DNA of 64,000 nt from Ophiostoma sp. CBS 140.51. Its lineage: Eukaryota; Ascomycota; Sordariomycetes; Ophiostomatales; Ophiostomataceae. A model generated the notes under the pieces. It ran no database searches and had not been told where the DNA came from. It saw only the letters and a list, made by a program, of their open reading frames with translations. The position numbers were made by a program, and so were the translations under genes. The stretch is from positions 170,026-234,025 of the forward strand of contig JANSLP010000024.1 in assembly GCA_029298735.1 (NCBI GenBank), read 5' to 3'. Every line of letters starts with the position of its first letter. Position 1 is the first letter of the stretch. Below are positions 1 to 9,990 of the stretch, in pieces.

Positions 1-1
1 G

Positions 2-3000
2 GCCTCGTGGGGGTTCCAGCCGCAGCAGCAGCAGCAGCAGCCTCAGGGCACTCCTCAAAGCACTCCCCAGAACCCGCTCCAGAGTCACCCAGTGGCCGCA
101 CAACAGACCTTCCAGCCTCAACAGCAGCAGCAGGGCCAGCCCCAGGTTCTGCAGGGCGGTTTCGTCCAGCAGGCACCCGTGCAGGCTCAAGCTCAAGGCC
201 AGGTGCAGGGCCAGGGCTTTGGTCAACAGCAGCCCCAGCTTCAACAGCAGCCCCACCAGCAGCAGCAGCCTGTCCAGCAGGGCTTCGCCGTGCAGAACAA
301 TGCCGGTGCCTCGGCCTACAGCCAGCTGCCCTCGCAGCAGGCACAGGCACAGCAGCAGCAGCCGGCTCAAGCTCAGGCTTCGGCTCCGGCTCAAAAGAGC
401 AGCAACCCGCTCCAGCGCTTCCTGCCCAAGGCCGGAAACTGGAACCTGCAAGAGTCCCACCTCCAGGAACCCCTGGCCTCGACGCGCCACCGCAACCCCA
501 ACTCGCCCACCGGTACTACGGTTCCCGAGGGACAGTCCTACTCCTTTGACAAGGAGACAGGCCTCAACTCGGCCGAGGCCCAGCTGACGCGCCAGGGCAC
601 CATGGGTACTCAGACGATGGGCACGGACACGTGGGGTGCTTCGTCGTCGGGATCGGTTCTGCAGGCACAAACTCAGGCTCAGGCTCAGGCTCAGGCTCAA
701 CAGCAGCCTCCTCCTCAGCAGCAGCCTGCTCAGGCTCAACAACAGCCTCCCCAGCAGCCCCAGCAGCCCCAGCTCACCCCGCAGCAGCAGCAGGCCCAGC
801 AGCACTTCCAACAGCAGCTCCAGCAGCAACAGCAGATTCAGCAGCAGCAACCGCCCATGCAGTCGGGTCCCGCCCCACCGGGTCAAGTCTGGACTCAGGG
901 CCAGCCTGTGCCTCAGCAACTGGGGCAGCCTGCTCAGCAGCAGCCTGCTCCTCAACAGCAAGCCAACCCCCAAGCCCGCCCGGTGCCTGCGGGTGCGGCT
1001 GCTGCCGACGACAAGGGCCGCCGCTTCTCCAAGATCTCGTCCTGGCGCATGTCGAGCCCGCCGACGTCGTCGCACTCCAACAACACTGGCAAGTCGGAAC
1101 AGGTGCCGCCCGGTAGCAGTGCCAGCGCCATGTCCCAGTCGCAGTCGCAGCCTCAGCTGGGTCAACAGCAACCTCAACCTCAGCTGTTGCAGCAGCAGCA
1201 GATCGGTCCTCAGACTCCTATCCAGGGTCCCCAGGCCCAGCCTCAGTTCCAGCCTCAGCAGCAGCCCCAGCCTGGTCAACTCCAGTTTAACCCGCAGTTC
1301 ATGAACCAGTTGCAGAGCCAGCAGGTCTACCAGAACCTGCCTCAACAACAGCAACAGCGCTTCCCTCAGCAGCAGCAGTTCCAGAATATTCAACAGCAGG
1401 GCCAAGGCCAGCCTATTCCCCAGCAGCAGTTCCAAAACGTGCAGCAGCAGCCTCAACAGCAGGTTCAGCAACAACCCCAAGCTCAACAGCAGAACTCTGG
1501 CACACAACAGCAGCTGCAGAACACGGGCAAGAAGATCCGCAACCTGCTGCCGTTTGGCAAGGGCAGCAAGGGACAGACCCAGCAGCAGGCGCAGCCTCAG
1601 CAGCAGCAGCAGCAGCAGCAGGCTCAACCCTTCCAGGGCCAGGGCCGTCCTCTGTCGACCATCTACCAGTACCAGCCTCAGTTCCAGCCCCAGCAGCTTC
1701 AGCAGATTCCTCAGCAGCAGCAACAGTTCCAGCCTGGTCCTCAGGGACAACCCCAAGGCCCCCAGCAGCCCGAGAACTTCCATCCGGCTCAGGCAGCTCC
1801 CCAGCAGCAAAACAACTTCCAGGGCCCGGCCGGCTCGATTGCCTCGTACCAGGTCTCGCCCCAGAGCCGCCACGGCACGCCGCAGAACTTCCCCACGGCC
1901 CAGCAAGGCTTCCAGCAGCCGCCGCCCCAACAGCAGCAGCAGCCTGTTTCTCAAGGCCCGTCTTCGACTGTCTCACCCGTGCCACAGGTGAACCAGCAGG
2001 CCGCTCCTCCTCCTCAGCCGGCTCAGACGCCCGTCCAGACTGGCTCCATTGCGGCCACGCCTGCATCGTCGCCTCCGCCGCAGTCGGTCCACCAGGCTAG
2101 CAGCATCACGCAGAGCCCTGTCCAGCAGCGTGTCGTGAGCCCCATGCCCACGGCACAGAGCCCTGTCCCTGTTCCTGCTCCTGCTCCGGCGGCTGCTCCG
2201 GCTGCAGCCCCTGCCCCGGCTTCGACCACGACGCAGAGCCCTCCTCCTCAAGATGGCATCTCCCGCGCGTCTGTGTCGTCGCCTGTGCCGAGCACGACCT
2301 CCCCGCTGCAGCAGACCCAGTCGCCTGCGCAGTCTTTGGCTTCGGCCCAGACCACTAGTCCCGTTGCAGGTGCCCAGGCCCCTCCCGCCCAGCCGTCCAA
2401 CACGACGAGCCCTGTCCAGCAGAAGACTGCTCCCGGCCCCCAACAGCAGGGCCCGCCGCAGGGTGTTGTTGCCGGCCCCAACGGCCAGGTCATCCCGCCC
2501 AACGGCAACGCCTTCCAGCCGCCGAGACCCGCGCACACCCAAACCTTTGGTCCTCCAGGCTCGGCTCACAGCAGCCTGCCTTCGCAGCAGCAGCAGCAGT
2601 TCCAGCCTCAACAGTTCCAGGGTCAGGGTCAGGGCCAGTTCCCTCAACAGCAGCAGCAACAGCAACCCAACTTCCAGCAGCAACAGCCTCAGCAAGGCCA
2701 ACAGCAGATGGGTGGTGCTCCCTTGACCAAGTACGCGACCCAGGGCAACCCGCCGATGCCGGATAACTTCTTTAGCCGCACCAACACATTTGGCAGCATC
2801 GTGCCCAACGAGGGCAACTCCAACCGGCGCACATCGAACATTCTGTCTGGCTTCATGGGCAAAGTCCGTGGCAACAAGGACAAGAAGGCAGATACGTCCA
2901 ACATTTCTGCACCGGTCCAGCAGACCATCAACAACACCAACGTCCCCGGTCCCCAGCCGTACCCACAGGGTAGCGTTGGCAACCGTGTCGGTGGCAATCT

Positions 3001-6000
3001 CCCGCACGCGTCGACCTTTAGCACGCTGCCACACTCGCAAAACGGCACGCCGCCGCTGCAGCCCGGGTTCCAGCAGGCGCCCTCGCGGCCCTCATTCAGC
3101 GGTCCGTCCACGCCTGCCGGTGGCGCTGTCCTGGGCCCCTTTGCCCGTCCTCGCGCCGCATCCAACTCGCCGTCGCTCGTGGCTAAGCGGTCCCAGCAGC
3201 AGCTCCAGCAACAGGCTCAGCAGCAGGGTCAGCCCCAGGCTCAACAGCCACCGCAGGCCCTGCAGGCCCAGAACACGGGAGGCGCCCCCCCTGCTCCCTC
3301 GCCGTCGCCGCTGTCCATTAACACGAACCGCCCACCTGCACCCGGTCAGGGTGGTCCCAACCAGAGCCTGGCTACTGCTGGCACTGGCATGCCTGGGAGC
3401 GCCACACCGTCGTCTGTTCCTACGAGCGCCACTGGTCCCGCATCGGCTTCGACTGCTCGCAATGTCGCGTCGCCCGCGTCCGCATCGGGTCCTGGCAGTA
3501 ATGTCGGCACCCCGCTGACCCGTGAGACCAGTGCCCAGTCACCTTTCTCGGCGGGTCCGGGCGGTGCTCAGTCGCCTGCTGCAGCCAACCTCGCTGGTCC
3601 TGTTGGCCCTGCCGGTCCTGGTGTTCCTACTGGCGTGCCGGCTGGCCGCGCTAGCATCGATGCTGCGTCGCCTGGTTTTGTGGGCCCCGTCCCGACGGCC
3701 CGTGGCCGCCTCCCGTCCGCCTCGGCACCGTCCGCGCCTAGTCCGCTGTCGCGCAAGCCTGTCAATGCCAAGACACCCTCGCCCCTGCAACAGGCATCTC
3801 AGGCACCACCGCCCGCTGCAGGCTCCGCCGCCCCCGTTGACGGCTCTGCCACGCCCACCCAGTCGGCCATCCGCCGCCCCGGCTTGGTCGAGCGTCCCTC
3901 GTCGACTGTGTCGGTTCTCACGATCAATGCAGGCAACGCGGGTGCTGTTGTGGCTGTTACTGGCAAGCCTCTGACCGAGATTGCGCCTGCTGTCGCCAAC
4001 AAGTCTGCCGCGGCTGCTACGGCGGTAGACCCTCCTCGCAGCGGTTCGCCCACCGTCTCCATGGTTAGCGTGCAGCCGCCCGTCAGTTCGTCCGGTGCAA
4101 CCATCTCGCCCACCCCGCCTCCTTCGCAGGGTGGTCCCTTCCAGCACCCGCCGCAGTCGTCTGCTGGTCCAGGTCAGGATGGTCAGCAGCAGCCTGGTCA
4201 GCAGCAGCAGTTCCAGAACGGTCAGCCTGGCCAGCAGTTCAATGGCCCCAGCCAGCAGACCGTTTCGTTTATGCCTGGCCACCAGCAGATCCCGCCTTCG
4301 GCCAACGACGGTGCCCACGTTTCGCGCACTGAAAAGGAAATGGAGCGCGCCAAGAAGTTCTTTGGCCGGTTCCGCCGCGGTGTCGGTGGTGTCGTCGGCA
4401 ATGTCGCCGGTGTGGCTAGTAACGTCACTGGCGGTGCCAAGAATGGTAATGGTGCCAATGGCGCTGCCAACAGCGGCAGCGGCAGCGGCTACGACCCTGA
4501 AGGCCCACCACCCGGTGGCCCACAATACCCGCCCGGTCACGCACCGCCCAGCGCGCTCCGTAACGGCGGCGGCGCCAGCCACAAGCATGCCAACTCGACC
4601 GACACCAGCTTCAGTGGCCCGCCGCCCGGTGGTCCTGTTCGGCCCAGCATGCAGCTCGAGCGACCCTCGTCCAACCAGTTTGTCTCGCAGGCCCAGCCGA
4701 GTCCTACCCAGTCCACTGGTCAGGTCGCCGGTCCCGTGTCCAATGGCACTGCTGTTGCGCCGGGTGCTCTGACGCCGCAGCAGACTGGTCCTCAGCAGGG
4801 TCCGCCCGGCGCGCCCCAACAGGGCCCTGGCGTCCTCCAGGGCCCCCACCGCATGTACCAGGACCAGCGTCTTGCCCAGTTCCCGGCCCCCGTTCTGCCT
4901 AACAGCGTACCGGACTCGCCCAACAGCACGCGTAAGCAGGCCTTGGCCCAGCAGATTTCGCCGACCGAGGTGCGCCAGCAGCAGCCGCCGCAATTCCCTC
5001 AACAGTTCCCTCAGCAGCAGCAGCAGCAACAAGGTCCCCAGCAGCTGCCGCAGGGCCCTGTGGCTCCAAACCAAGTGCCCGATTTCCAGGGTCTTCAGGG
5101 TCCTGGCTTCCAGCAGCAGGGTCCTAGTCCCCAGGGACGTCCCCTGCAGGGTCAGCCCCAGCAGCAGGTTCCTCAACAGGCCCAGCAGCAACAGAAGCCG
5201 CACCACCAGCACAGCACGTTTGGCAACCTGTTCCGCCCCAAGGTCCTGCAGCCTCAACAACAGCAGCAGCAGCAGCAGGGTCAGCCCCGGCCCCAGGGCC
5301 AACCTCAGGGCCAACCTCAGGGCCAGCAGAGACCTTTCCAGGGTCAGCAACAGCAGCATCCGATACAGCAGGGCCCGCCAGGCCAGCGCCCTCCTCAGCA
5401 GCAGCACCATCATCACTTCCCTGGCATGCCTCACCACCAGCAGCAGCAACTGCAGCAGCAGCAGTTCCAGCAGGAGCGCCAGTACGGCGCTGTTCCCATC
5501 CCGCAGGGCTATGTCGCTGTCCACGGCGAGGGTTCCATTGCGCCGTCGCAGTATACCCTGGCCCGCCAGCAGACTGGACCGCTCGGACAGCCTGGTCAGC
5601 CGGGTCAACCTGGCCAGCAGTTCCAAGGCCAATTCCAGCCTCAGCAGCAGCAACAGCAGTTCCGCCCTCAGTTCCAGGGCCAGCAGCCTGGTCAACCTCA
5701 ACAGTTCCAGCTGCAGCAGCAGCCGTGGAACCCTGCCGGTAACCAGCCTCAGCCTCAGGCTCAGGGCCAGTTCCAAGGCCAGCAGCAGCAGCCCATCCAG
5801 GGCCAGCCTGGTGCTTTCGTCCAGAACAACGCTGTTCAGGGTGTCCAGCAGCCGCCGCTGCAGCAACAAGCTCAGCCACAAGCTCCTGCCGCCGCGGCCG
5901 GTGACAAGCTCGCTGTCAACCCTCTGCAGCAGCACCCGGTCGCCTTCACCGTCCCGCCACCGCCGCCTGCCACATCGAGCTTCACTGTCGGTGGTGAGGG

Positions 6001-7393
6001 TGAAGAGGTCGTCGCCGACGCCGTGCCCGCGCCCCTGCACCCCTCGCCGCCGCCCGTTGCCGCCGCCCAACAGCAGCAGCAGCCTCTTGCTCAGCCAACG
6101 ACGGAGGAGTCTAGCCGCAGTATTCCTGCCGCTACAGCTGGTGCTACTCTTGCTGGTGCTGCTGTGGCCGGGGCTGCAGTTGCTGCTGCCGCCGCTCCTG
6201 CTGCCGCTCCTGCTGCCGCTCCTACTAAGGAGGACACGCCCGTGTCGTCGCTCCACGCTTCGCCTCAGCCTGGCCAGTCGCAGCTGAGCGAGACGTCTGC
6301 GTCGGCCTCGGTCAGCCAGGTCGTCCCCAGCCAGGAGACGAGCAAGGCGCCCAGCGAGACGGCCTTGACGCCCTCGGCCACCACACCGGCTGCCACCAAT
6401 GCTACCGTGGTTGCGTCAGTTGTCCAGAGCCCTGAACAGACTCAGGCCAGCCCCGTCCAGACAAAGGTTGAGCCGCCCACCATCCAGCACGAGATCTTTA
6501 TCCAGGAGGCCGAGCCCGTCTATGCCGCGCCTGTCGTTGCAGCAGAGACGGCCCCCCTGACCAACGGCGCTCTTGCTGCCTCTAAGTCCGCGCAGCTCAC
6601 GCCCATTGCCACGGCCGCTGCCAACCAGCACGTGCCTGGTGAGGACGAGGACATTTACAATGCCACGCCTCTGCACCCCAACAACAAGAGCCAGGCTGGC
6701 AAGGTGTTGGAGGACCAGACCATTCTGGACAACCCGCCGGCATCGCCTGTGGACCATGCTGCTGCGCCTGCTGTGGCTCCTCTGGTGGTTGAGTCGGTTG
6801 ATGAGTCGGCTACCACTACTACCTCGCCCAAGGCCGAGGAGCCTGCTACCACAACAACGCTCAAGGTTGTCGAGCCTGCCGTCGTGATCCCCGCCACTGT
6901 GTCCCTCGCGGCTGCCGACATCACCTCGCCCATTGCCCGCACCGGTTCGGCTGAGCCTGATGTCAACAACATTACGCCGCCTTCGCCCGTCGACGACATG
7001 GACTTTACCGAGTATGGTTTCCCCTCGGCCAAGCCGTCCAAGCCGTCCGCTACGGGCGGTTTGAGCCTGCCCTACGGCGCCAATGGCTCTGCTTCCGGCA
7101 GTGCTTCTGGTGACAAGTCTAATGGCACCGGCTCGGGCGGCGAGGAGGGCGGTGACAGCGTGTCCCGCCAAAAGACGATCCGCCAGACCTCGGCCCAGCA
7201 ATTCGAGGACTACAAGCGCCGCCAGATGCTCAAGGATCTCGAGGAGAAGATTCCCGTCTTTGTGCCTGAGCATGACGCGGATCTCGCCGCCCAGAAGCAA
7301 AAGGAGCAGGAAGAGCCGGCCATGTCGGCCACGAGCTACCCTGGCCAGGAGTGGAACCCCTACGAGGAGTTTGCCTACGTCGATGATGAGTAG
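2..7393 (+). CDS. Giant glutamine-rich protein of unknown function (5' end outside window)
   Basis: The frame is open from the left edge to the TAG at 7391-7393, giving at least 2463 residues; no ATG initiates it here, so the start lies upstream. Most of the protein is Gln/Pro/Ser/Ala low complexity with many CAG runs. Six short basic-hydrophobic islands break this sea (near 404-460, 1004-1060, 1528-1575, 2824-2890, 4330-4400 and 5209-5250), each mixing Arg/Lys with Phe/Leu/Ile, e.g. KKIRNLLPFGKG, KKFFGRFRRG and STFGNLFRPK. The C-terminal ~80 residues are ordered-looking and charged (contains FEDYKRRQMLKDLEEKIP) and end in an acidic aromatic tail (YEEFAYVDDE). No catalytic domain is visible. 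I do not recognise the family; a scaffold or condensate-forming protein that touches membrane through the basic islands is inference. Confidence 0.85.
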   Translation, partial: ASWGFQPQQQQQQPQGTPQSTPQNPLQSHPVAAQQTFQPQQQQQGQPQVLQGGFVQQAPVQAQAQGQVQGQGFGQQQPQLQQQPHQQQQPVQQGFAVQNNAGASAYSQLPSQQAQAQQQQPAQAQASAPAQKSSNPLQRFLPKAGNWNLQESHLQEPLASTRHRNPNSPTGTTVPEGQSYSFDKETGLNSAEAQLTRQGTMGTQTMGTDTWGASSSGSVLQAQTQAQAQAQAQQQPPPQQQPAQAQQQPPQQPQQPQLTPQQQQAQQHFQQQLQQQQQIQQQQPPMQSGPAPPGQVWTQGQPVPQQLGQPAQQQPAPQQQANPQARPVPAGAAAADDKGRRFSKISSWRMSSPPTSSHSNNTGKSEQVPPGSSASAMSQSQSQPQLGQQQPQPQLLQQQQIGPQTPIQGPQAQPQFQPQQQPQPGQLQFNPQFMNQLQSQQVYQNLPQQQQQRFPQQQQFQNIQQQGQGQPIPQQQFQNVQQQPQQQVQQQPQAQQQNSGTQQQLQNTGKKIRNLLPFGKGSKGQTQQQAQPQQQQQQQQAQPFQGQGRPLSTIYQYQPQFQPQQLQQIPQQQQQFQPGPQGQPQGPQQPENFHPAQAAPQQQNNFQGPAGSIASYQVSPQSRHGTPQNFPTAQQGFQQPPPQQQQQPVSQGPSSTVSPVPQVNQQAAPPPQPAQTPVQTGSIAATPASSPPPQSVHQASSITQSPVQQRVVSPMPTAQSPVPVPAPAPAAAPAAAPAPASTTTQSPPPQDGISRASVSSPVPSTTSPLQQTQSPAQSLASAQTTSPVAGAQAPPAQPSNTTSPVQQKTAPGPQQQGPPQGVVAGPNGQVIPPNGNAFQPPRPAHTQTFGPPGSAHSSLPSQQQQQFQPQQFQGQGQGQFPQQQQQQQPNFQQQQPQQGQQQMGGAPLTKYATQGNPPMPDNFFSRTNTFGSIVPNEGNSNRRTSNILSGFMGKVRGNKDKKADTSNISAPVQQTINNTNVPGPQPYPQGSVGNRVGGNLPHASTFSTLPHSQNGTPPLQPGFQQAPSRPSFSGPSTPAGGAVLGPFARPRAASNSPSLVAKRSQQQLQQQAQQQGQPQAQQPPQALQAQNTGGAPPAPSPSPLSINTNRPPAPGQGGPNQSLATAGTGMPGSATPSSVPTSATGPASASTARNVASPASASGPGSNVGTPLTRETSAQSPFSAGPGGAQSPAAANLAGPVGPAGPGVPTGVPAGRASIDAASPGFVGPVPTARGRLPSASAPSAPSPLSRKPVNAKTPSPLQQASQAPPPAAGSAAPVDGSATPTQSAIRRPGLVERPSSTVSVLTINAGNAGAVVAVTGKPLTEIAPAVANKSAAAATAVDPPRSGSPTVSMVSVQPPVSSSGATISPTPPPSQGGPFQHPPQSSAGPGQDGQQQPGQQQQFQNGQPGQQFNGPSQQTVSFMPGHQQIPPSANDGAHVSRTEKEMERAKKFFGRFRRGVGGVVGNVAGVASNVTGGAKNGNGANGAANSGSGSGYDPEGPPPGGPQYPPGHAPPSALRNGGGASHKHANSTDTSFSGPPPGGPVRPSMQLERPSSNQFVSQAQPSPTQSTGQVAGPVSNGTAVAPGALTPQQTGPQQGPPGAPQQGPGVLQGPHRMYQDQRLAQFPAPVLPNSVPDSPNSTRKQALAQQISPTEVRQQQPPQFPQQFPQQQQQQQGPQQLPQGPVAPNQVPDFQGLQGPGFQQQGPSPQGRPLQGQPQQQVPQQAQQQQKPHHQHSTFGNLFRPKVLQPQQQQQQQQGQPRPQGQPQGQPQGQQRPFQGQQQQHPIQQGPPGQRPPQQQHHHHFPGMPHHQQQQLQQQQFQQERQYGAVPIPQGYVAVHGEGSIAPSQYTLARQQTGPLGQPGQPGQPGQQFQGQFQPQQQQQQFRPQFQGQQPGQPQQFQLQQQPWNPAGNQPQPQAQGQFQGQQQQPIQGQPGAFVQNNAVQGVQQPPLQQQAQPQAPAAAAGDKLAVNPLQQHPVAFTVPPPPPATSSFTVGGEGEEVVADAVPAPLHPSPPPVAAAQQQQQPLAQPTTEESSRSIPAATAGATLAGAAVAGAAVAAAAAPAAAPAAAPTKEDTPVSSLHASPQPGQSQLSETSASASVSQVVPSQETSKAPSETALTPSATTPAATNATVVASVVQSPEQTQASPVQTKVEPPTIQHEIFIQEAEPVYAAPVVAAETAPLTNGALAASKSAQLTPIATAAANQHVPGEDEDIYNATPLHPNNKSQAGKVLEDQTILDNPPASPVDHAAAPAVAPLVVESVDESATTTTSPKAEEPATTTTLKVVEPAVVIPATVSLAAADITSPIARTGSAEPDVNNITPPSPVDDMDFTEYGFPSAKPSKPSATGGLSLPYGANGSASGSASGDKSNGTGSGGEEGGDSVSRQKTIRQTSAQQFEDYKRRQMLKDLEEKIPVFVPEHDADLAAQKQKEQEEPAMSATSYPGQEWNPYEEFAYVDDE

Positions 7394-8798
7394 GTGAAGA
7401 GGAGGAGAGATACTATAAAAAAAAGTAAAGGAGTGGAAGATTGATTTTTCTAGATATCCTTTGACGGTTTTTGGTTTTCCTTTGTTTTGTTTGATTTTCC
7501 TGTCGTTTTGATTTATTTTGCTTGGCATTTCTTTTTGTCTTCTTGTCTTCTTGTTTTTATGTTTTGTTTGGATACTCCATTGCCTCTACTTGCCATATAT
7601 CTTTGCAGCTATTTCCTTTGTCAGTTCTATATCTACCCGCGTCGAGGAAACTTCGATTTCCATAATCTACATGATTTACTTCAAACTGCCTCCATTACAT
7701 TGAGAGTTAACATAGTCGCACCGAGGACCGCTGTAACGGTGCCTACCGGAGCGCTTCTTTAGCGCTCTCGTAAACCCTTGAGCCATCACAGAAATACGGG
7801 TTGGTCCGTACCGTACCTCGTGTTGAAGCCAATTTGAGCTAGTAGTGGGTACGTTGTGCCGCACAGTAAGCGCACCTCAAGAGAGGTACCAGTACCCAAT
7901 CCGGGCGACGCTAGCGTCTTTAATGCCTCAGGCACCGACGCTCGCCCCAGCGTTCATCGAAACAGGCTGCTGCTCCCCATGAGACCTCTTTCCTCCTCCA
8001 CGTAATGCAGGCGCCTCTCATTGGGCAGGCGCTACCCACCCACCCATCATTATTTCTCTCACTCTCCTGCTAAAATTGGGATACAATGAAAGGGGCAAAT
8101 GCCAAAACACTCCCAAACCTGGCAAAAAGCAACCAAAAGCCACGCTTCCTCGTCTCCTGTGACACTCTGTTTCGCGCCTTCCCTCACTTCCTTCAGCGCC
8201 CGCCCATCGCTGTTTCCATCACAAACGCAAGAAACCCACATCCCTATTCCCCTTCGGGTCGCACATGCCAGCATTTCATCATTTCAACATTTCGACGTTC
8301 TCCGACGCTCCTTCTCAACAACTTCTTTCGACTCGACGTCTTGTTTTGGTTATTCTTCTTGAACGCATTTCGCATTTCGCATTGCGCATTTCGCATCTTC
8401 CGACTATCGCATCTCTCGCCTGTTGCCTTCCCGCTTTCGCCCTTCTGCCACTGCCACGCCCCCAACAAGGCTGCAGAGGACACGCTGACGATAAACCTTC
8501 CCGACGCGGCCGAACAGATTGACTGGTTCCCCTTTTCCGAGAGCGTGCGCAAAACACAAAACATCGACGACCCTTCATCCACGACGACGACCGACCCCGA
8601 TAGTGTACAACACAATCTGAGGACATCTTGCGACACTCGATTGGATCACATCTCCACGGATTACGAAGAAACGCACACGGAGTCGACACGCGAAGACCCA
8701 TCCTGCGCGTGAACCCATCAAAAGAAGCATCAACGTATCCTCTTTGACGACGCGCGACAGCACCGACATCCCCTCCCTCCCCACACATACATCTTACA
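7394..8798. other. Intergenic: 3' UTR of Q-rich gene and leader of SED5
   Basis: No convincing gene. The first ~300 nt are T-rich 3' UTR; the part after about 8040 is a pyrimidine-rich leader/promoter for the downstream SNARE gene. A plus-strand frame at 8086-8712 has leader-like composition and no recognisable protein. Confidence 0.6.
8364..8397. repeat. 7-bp tandem repeat CGCATTT, about 4.5 copies
   Basis: Units CGCATTT, CGCATTT, CGCATTG, CGCATTT and a partial CGCATC run head to tail in the leader region of the SED5 gene. It is a simple sequence repeat with no evident function. Confidence 0.8.
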
Positions 8799-9990
8799 AT
8801 GGCCGTCTCGCGGATCCAGGACCGCACGGTCGAGTTCCAGGCGGTCGTCCAGCAGGCCGCCCGGCGGCAGGCCCAGGCCAAAGGTGGCGCGGGCGCGACA
8901 GCACAGAAGAAGCGGGCGCTCATGTTCTCGTCGAACAATGAGGCACAACGGGAACAGGCGCAGCCGCTACTGGGCGCTGACGGCCATGCCGACGCAGCAG
9001 GCCGCCCGGTGTCGTCGCGGTCCGAGTTTGCACGGCGCGCGGCTGAGATTGGCCGGGGGATCTCCTCGACCATGGCCAAGCTGGAGCGGTTGGCTTTGCG
9101 TAAGTTCCCCTGCCCTCCACAATTTGATTGAACCTCGCTAACATCACATCACAGTCGCCAAACGGAAGAGCATGTTTGACGATAAGTCGACAGAGGTGAA
9201 TGAGCTCACATTTGTCGTCAAGCAGAACCTAGCCGGCCTCAACCAGCAAATCTCCGCCCTACAGGCGCTCACGCGGCAGCAGCAGGGCAAGACCGAAGAG
9301 GGCGAGCACCGCAAGAATGTCGTGTTCTTGCTGCAAGACCGTTTGACAGGCGTCTCGGCCAACTTCAAGGAGGTGCTCGAAGTCCGCACCAAGAACCTGC
9401 AGTCCACCCGCGCGCGCACCGACAACTTCATTTCGCAAGTCTCCCAGAGCGTCCAGCAGCAACAACAACAACCAGGCGCCGCCAACCTCCACCAGCAATC
9501 CGCCTCTCCCCTCTACGCAGCATCCACATCCGGTAGCGCCGTCGCCACCGGCGGCCGCAACACACCCACCTTTCGCAATGCCGCATCTGGTTCTGCACCG
9601 CCGGACCTGCTGAGCGGGAACAACAGCGGCAGCAACGGCGGTCTGCTCTCGCTCAACCCTGTCGTCAGCGACCAGCAGCTCATGCTCATGGAAGAGGCCC
9701 AGCCCAACAACATGTACATCCAGCAGCGAGGCGAGGCCATTGAGGCCATTGAGTCGACCATTTCCGAACTCGGCAGTATCTTCTCGCAGCTCGCGTCCAT
9801 GGTCTCGGAACAGTCTGAAATGATTGAGCGCATCGACGCCAACACCGAGTCTGTCGTCGAAAACGTCCAGGGCGCACAAAAGGAGCTGCTCAAGTACTGG
9901 GGCCGCGTGTCGGGCAACCGCTGGCTGATTGCCAAAATGTTTGGTGTGCTGATGATCTTTTTCCTGCTCTGGGTGTTGATCGCCGGATAG
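8799..9990 (+). CDS. SED5: Syntaxin 5-type Qa-SNARE Sed5 (ER-Golgi t-SNARE)
   Basis: Two exons, 8799-9099 and 9155-9990 (intron 9100-9154, GTAAGT donor, GCTAAC branch, ACAG acceptor), encode 378 residues, normal for the family. The N-terminus has the Sed5/syntaxin-5 signature IQDRTVEF. A helical Habc region follows, then a Q/A/S-rich linker (about residues 190-240). The Qa-SNARE motif spans about 290-345 with the zero-layer Gln at Q320 (MVSEQSEM). A single C-terminal tail anchor ends the protein. Family knowledge: Sed5 sits on the cis-Golgi and assembles SNARE complexes for ER-to-Golgi and intra-Golgi fusion. The start is fixed by the conserved N-terminal peptide that binds Sly1-type SM proteins in this family. 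Confidence 0.95.

Noticed and set aside
3539..6256. 905-codon minus-strand open frame opposite the Q-rich gene
   Set aside because: CAG-rich DNA has few stops on the other strand; the product is a Leu/Arg-rich artefact without domains, and the plus-strand frame is the plausible gene.
8086..8712. 208-codon frame upstream of SED5
   Set aside because: Low-complexity C/T-rich leader sequence; the SNARE start at 8799 is fixed by its conserved N-terminus.
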